Under the pieces are notes generated by a model. That model searched no databases and was not told where the DNA came from. It worked only from the letters and a program-made list of their open reading frames with translations. Of a stretch of 15,636 nt of DNA, positions 13,757 to 15,636 are shown one piece after another. The stretch is from NCBI GenBank assembly GCA_013002625.1, contig JABDJE010000051.1, positions 1-15,636 on the forward strand, in the 5' to 3' direction. Position 1 is the first letter of the stretch; each line of letters starts with the position of its first letter. Made by a program: the position numbers and the translations under genes. This stretch comes from Saprospiraceae bacterium (GTDB taxonomy: Bacteria; Bacteroidota; Bacteroidia; Chitinophagales; Saprospiraceae).

Positions 13757-15636
13757 ATGAATTATCGCCTATTCTTATCATTTACAATTCTAATCCTTCC
13801 TTTTTTTCTCAGCGCCCAAGATGATTTTGAATCCGGACGGAATTACTGGATCAATACAAAAGAAAAAGATTTCAGCAAAATTCAAAACACTATGAACACC
13901 TGGTATGCGAACCGGGATAAGGAGCGGGGCAGTGGATACAAGCAATGGAAACGGTATGAATACAGAATGAAAGATAAGCTCGATCAGGAAGGCAGGATTG
14001 TCAATGTAGCAGCATGGAATTTTCAGGCCGCCAAAGAATATTACAGTCAGAAATCAAGTGTTGTACAGACAGGAGATTGGTCTTTTGTAGCTCCTAACAG
14101 TTGGTCCAATGGGAACAGCGGTTATAACCCCGGCAATGGTCGCGTCAACTGTGTTGGATTTCATCCTAGCGATGCCAATACATTTTATATCGGGACACCT
14201 TTTGGGGGTATCTGGAAAACAAGTGATCAAGGTAACACGTGGACACCATTGCATGATGGATTACCAAGCTTAGGAGTTTCGGGTATAGCGGTACATCCAA
14301 CAAATCCAGATACGATATTTATACTTACTGGCGATGGTGATGGAAATAATACGCCAGGTGTTGGCGTACTTAAAACATATGATGGTGGTATTACCTGGAT
14401 GGAAACAGGATTGAGCTGGGCGATTGATCAGAGTGAGCGAGGCTATAGGTTGGTCATGGACCCGAATGATCCGGATAAAATGTTAGCCGCTACAACCGAT
14501 GGAATATTGTTAACAACAGATGGATGGAACACATGGACGCAGCAAGCGACAGGAACATTCAGAGATATTGAATTCAAACCAGGTGCTTCGAATATTGCAT
14601 ACGCTGAAAAGAGTGGAGACTTTTATCGTACAGTTGATGGTGGATTAAACTGGACTAAAGTAACCAACGGGGTACCCACTAATGCCAATCGCTTGGCTAT
14701 TGGGGTTAGCCCGGATGATGCCAACGTTGTTTACTTTGTTGCGGGACCTTCTGATGGTGCAGGTAGATTCGTAGGGCTTTACTATTCTGATGATCAGGGT
14801 CAATCATTTACGATGCTCAACGATACACCAAATATTTTGGGCTATAGTTCATCAGGCAGCGATAACAGTCATCAATCATGGTATGATTTAGCGATTGCAG
14901 TTCATCCCACTGATGCTGATCGGCTCTACACGGGTGGCATTAACGTTTGGAAAAAAATAAACCCTCTACCACTTCTCAATATTTCACAATGGGTTTATGG
15001 AGGTACACAATACACACACGCAGATATTCATGCTTTAGATTATAACCCATTAAATAATTACCTCTATTGTGGCAGTGATGGAGGTATTTTTCAATCAATT
15101 GATGGTGGAGACAGTTGGACCGATATTTCATCAGGCATTGCTAATATGCAGTTTTATAAAATATCGGGTACGCCTCAGAATGCGTCATTATTGGTCGGCG
15201 GGGCTCAAGATAATGGAACGAACAAATGGGATGGAGGCAATGATGTTATCCATATTTATGGGGCAGATGGTATGGATAATATGATTAGTTACAATGATTC
15301 AGATACTATATATTATAGCACTCAGAATGGCGGCTTAAGGAGATCTACGAATGGTGGTAATTCTGCGAGTGGTATAAAACCTCCAGGTTCTTCAGGTTCT
15401 TGGGTAACCCCTTACATCATGGATCCTACAAATTCCAGTATAATCTATGGAGGATATTCAGATGTTTATAAATCAACCAATGCTGGATCAAGTTGGACAA
15501 ATATGGGTGCCGATGGAAGAACTGCCATGGCTATAGGTACAAATGATCCTACAAGATTGTATGCCGCCCGGAATAATACCTTACGAACAAGTTCCAATGG
15601 GGGTACTTCATGGGATAACATCACTGGGTCCTGGAC
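13757..15636 (+). CDS. Secreted Asp-box (BNR/sortilin-like) beta-propeller protein, 3' end missing
   Basis: A long frame opens at an ATG at 13757 and runs without a stop to the right edge: 626 complete codons, with the rest outside the window. It begins with a signal peptide (MNYRLFLSFTILILPFFLSA, cut before QDD). A region with KERGSGYKQWKRYEYR and NPGNGRVNCVGFHP leads into propeller repeats. Asp-box motifs (S/T-x-D-x-G-x-T/S-W) recur at about residues 156 (SDQGNTW), 208 (YDGGITW), 255 (DGWNTW), 293 (VDGGLNW), 344 (SDDQGQSF), 448 (IDGGDSW), 575 (NAGSSW) and 613 (SNGGTSW). Interleaved HPTNPD, DPNDPD and HPTDAD turns are typical of sortilin/VPS10-like and sialidase-like propellers. Catalytic residues cannot be assigned. 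Such proteins in Bacteroidota usually end in a T9SS sorting domain, which would lie outside the window. It is probably an extracellular adhesin or glycan-interacting protein. Confidence 0.9.
   Translation, partial: MNYRLFLSFTILILPFFLSAQDDFESGRNYWINTKEKDFSKIQNTMNTWYANRDKERGSGYKQWKRYEYRMKDKLDQEGRIVNVAAWNFQAAKEYYSQKSSVVQTGDWSFVAPNSWSNGNSGYNPGNGRVNCVGFHPSDANTFYIGTPFGGIWKTSDQGNTWTPLHDGLPSLGVSGIAVHPTNPDTIFILTGDGDGNNTPGVGVLKTYDGGITWMETGLSWAIDQSERGYRLVMDPNDPDKMLAATTDGILLTTDGWNTWTQQATGTFRDIEFKPGASNIAYAEKSGDFYRTVDGGLNWTKVTNGVPTNANRLAIGVSPDDANVVYFVAGPSDGAGRFVGLYYSDDQGQSFTMLNDTPNILGYSSSGSDNSHQSWYDLAIAVHPTDADRLYTGGINVWKKINPLPLLNISQWVYGGTQYTHADIHALDYNPLNNYLYCGSDGGIFQSIDGGDSWTDISSGIANMQFYKISGTPQNASLLVGGAQDNGTNKWDGGNDVIHIYGADGMDNMISYNDSDTIYYSTQNGGLRRSTNGGNSASGIKPPGSSGSWVTPYIMDPTNSSIIYGGYSDVYKSTNAGSSWTNMGADGRTAMAIGTNDPTRLYAARNNTLRTSSNGGTSWDNITGSW

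Overview
This window looks like a piece of the chromosome of an AT-rich member of the Bacteroidota, possibly of the Saprospiria, although the class is a guess. The clues are a C-terminal type IX secretion (T9SS) sorting domain on a secreted peptidase, a DUF2807 surface or periplasmic protein, Bacteroidota-style promoter boxes (TTG about 20 bases before TAnnTTTG), few clear Shine-Dalgarno sites, and an M23 peptidase beside alaS. The gene families are mostly housekeeping or envelope functions. I see no tRNA, rRNA, CRISPR array, insertion sequence, phage gene or recognisable defence locus.

Layout, left to right. Position 2 to about 4.2 kb (+): the 3' part of a secreted M4 (thermolysin-like) metallopeptidase with a T9SS tail, a GT9 glycosyltransferase (lipopolysaccharide heptosyltransferase-like), and a prohibitin/SPFH membrane protein. 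4.2-4.6 kb (-): a small VOC/glyoxalase-fold protein that converges on the prohibitin gene at a shared hairpin. 4.8-5.5 kb (+): an exported DUF2807 repeat protein followed by a strong terminator. 5.7-7.8 kb (-): a compact iron-sulfur cluster operon, iscS-iscU-iscA. 7.9-8.8 kb (+): a short, divergent protein resembling the small subunit of methylmalonyl-CoA mutase. 8.9-9.9 kb (-): a membrane-anchored M23 peptidase, divergent from alaS. 10.1-13.7 kb (+): alaS and, one base later, a DUF1295 membrane protein. 13.76 kb to the right edge (+): the 5' part of a large secreted Asp-box (sortilin/BNR-like) beta-propeller protein.

The genes do not form one pathway. The isc genes make a coherent unit: IscS supplies sulfur, IscU is the scaffold and IscA the carrier. 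Regulatory (iscR) and chaperone/ferredoxin (hscBA, fdx) genes are absent from this locus. The most notable non-coding signal is in the 63-base gap between iscS and iscU. It holds an exact Bacteroidota-type promoter (TTG-N20-TATATTTG) whose spacer is an 18-base palindrome, and a second palindrome sits near the predicted transcription start. This suggests that iscUA can be transcribed and repressed independently of iscS. I did not find a clearly new multi-gene system.
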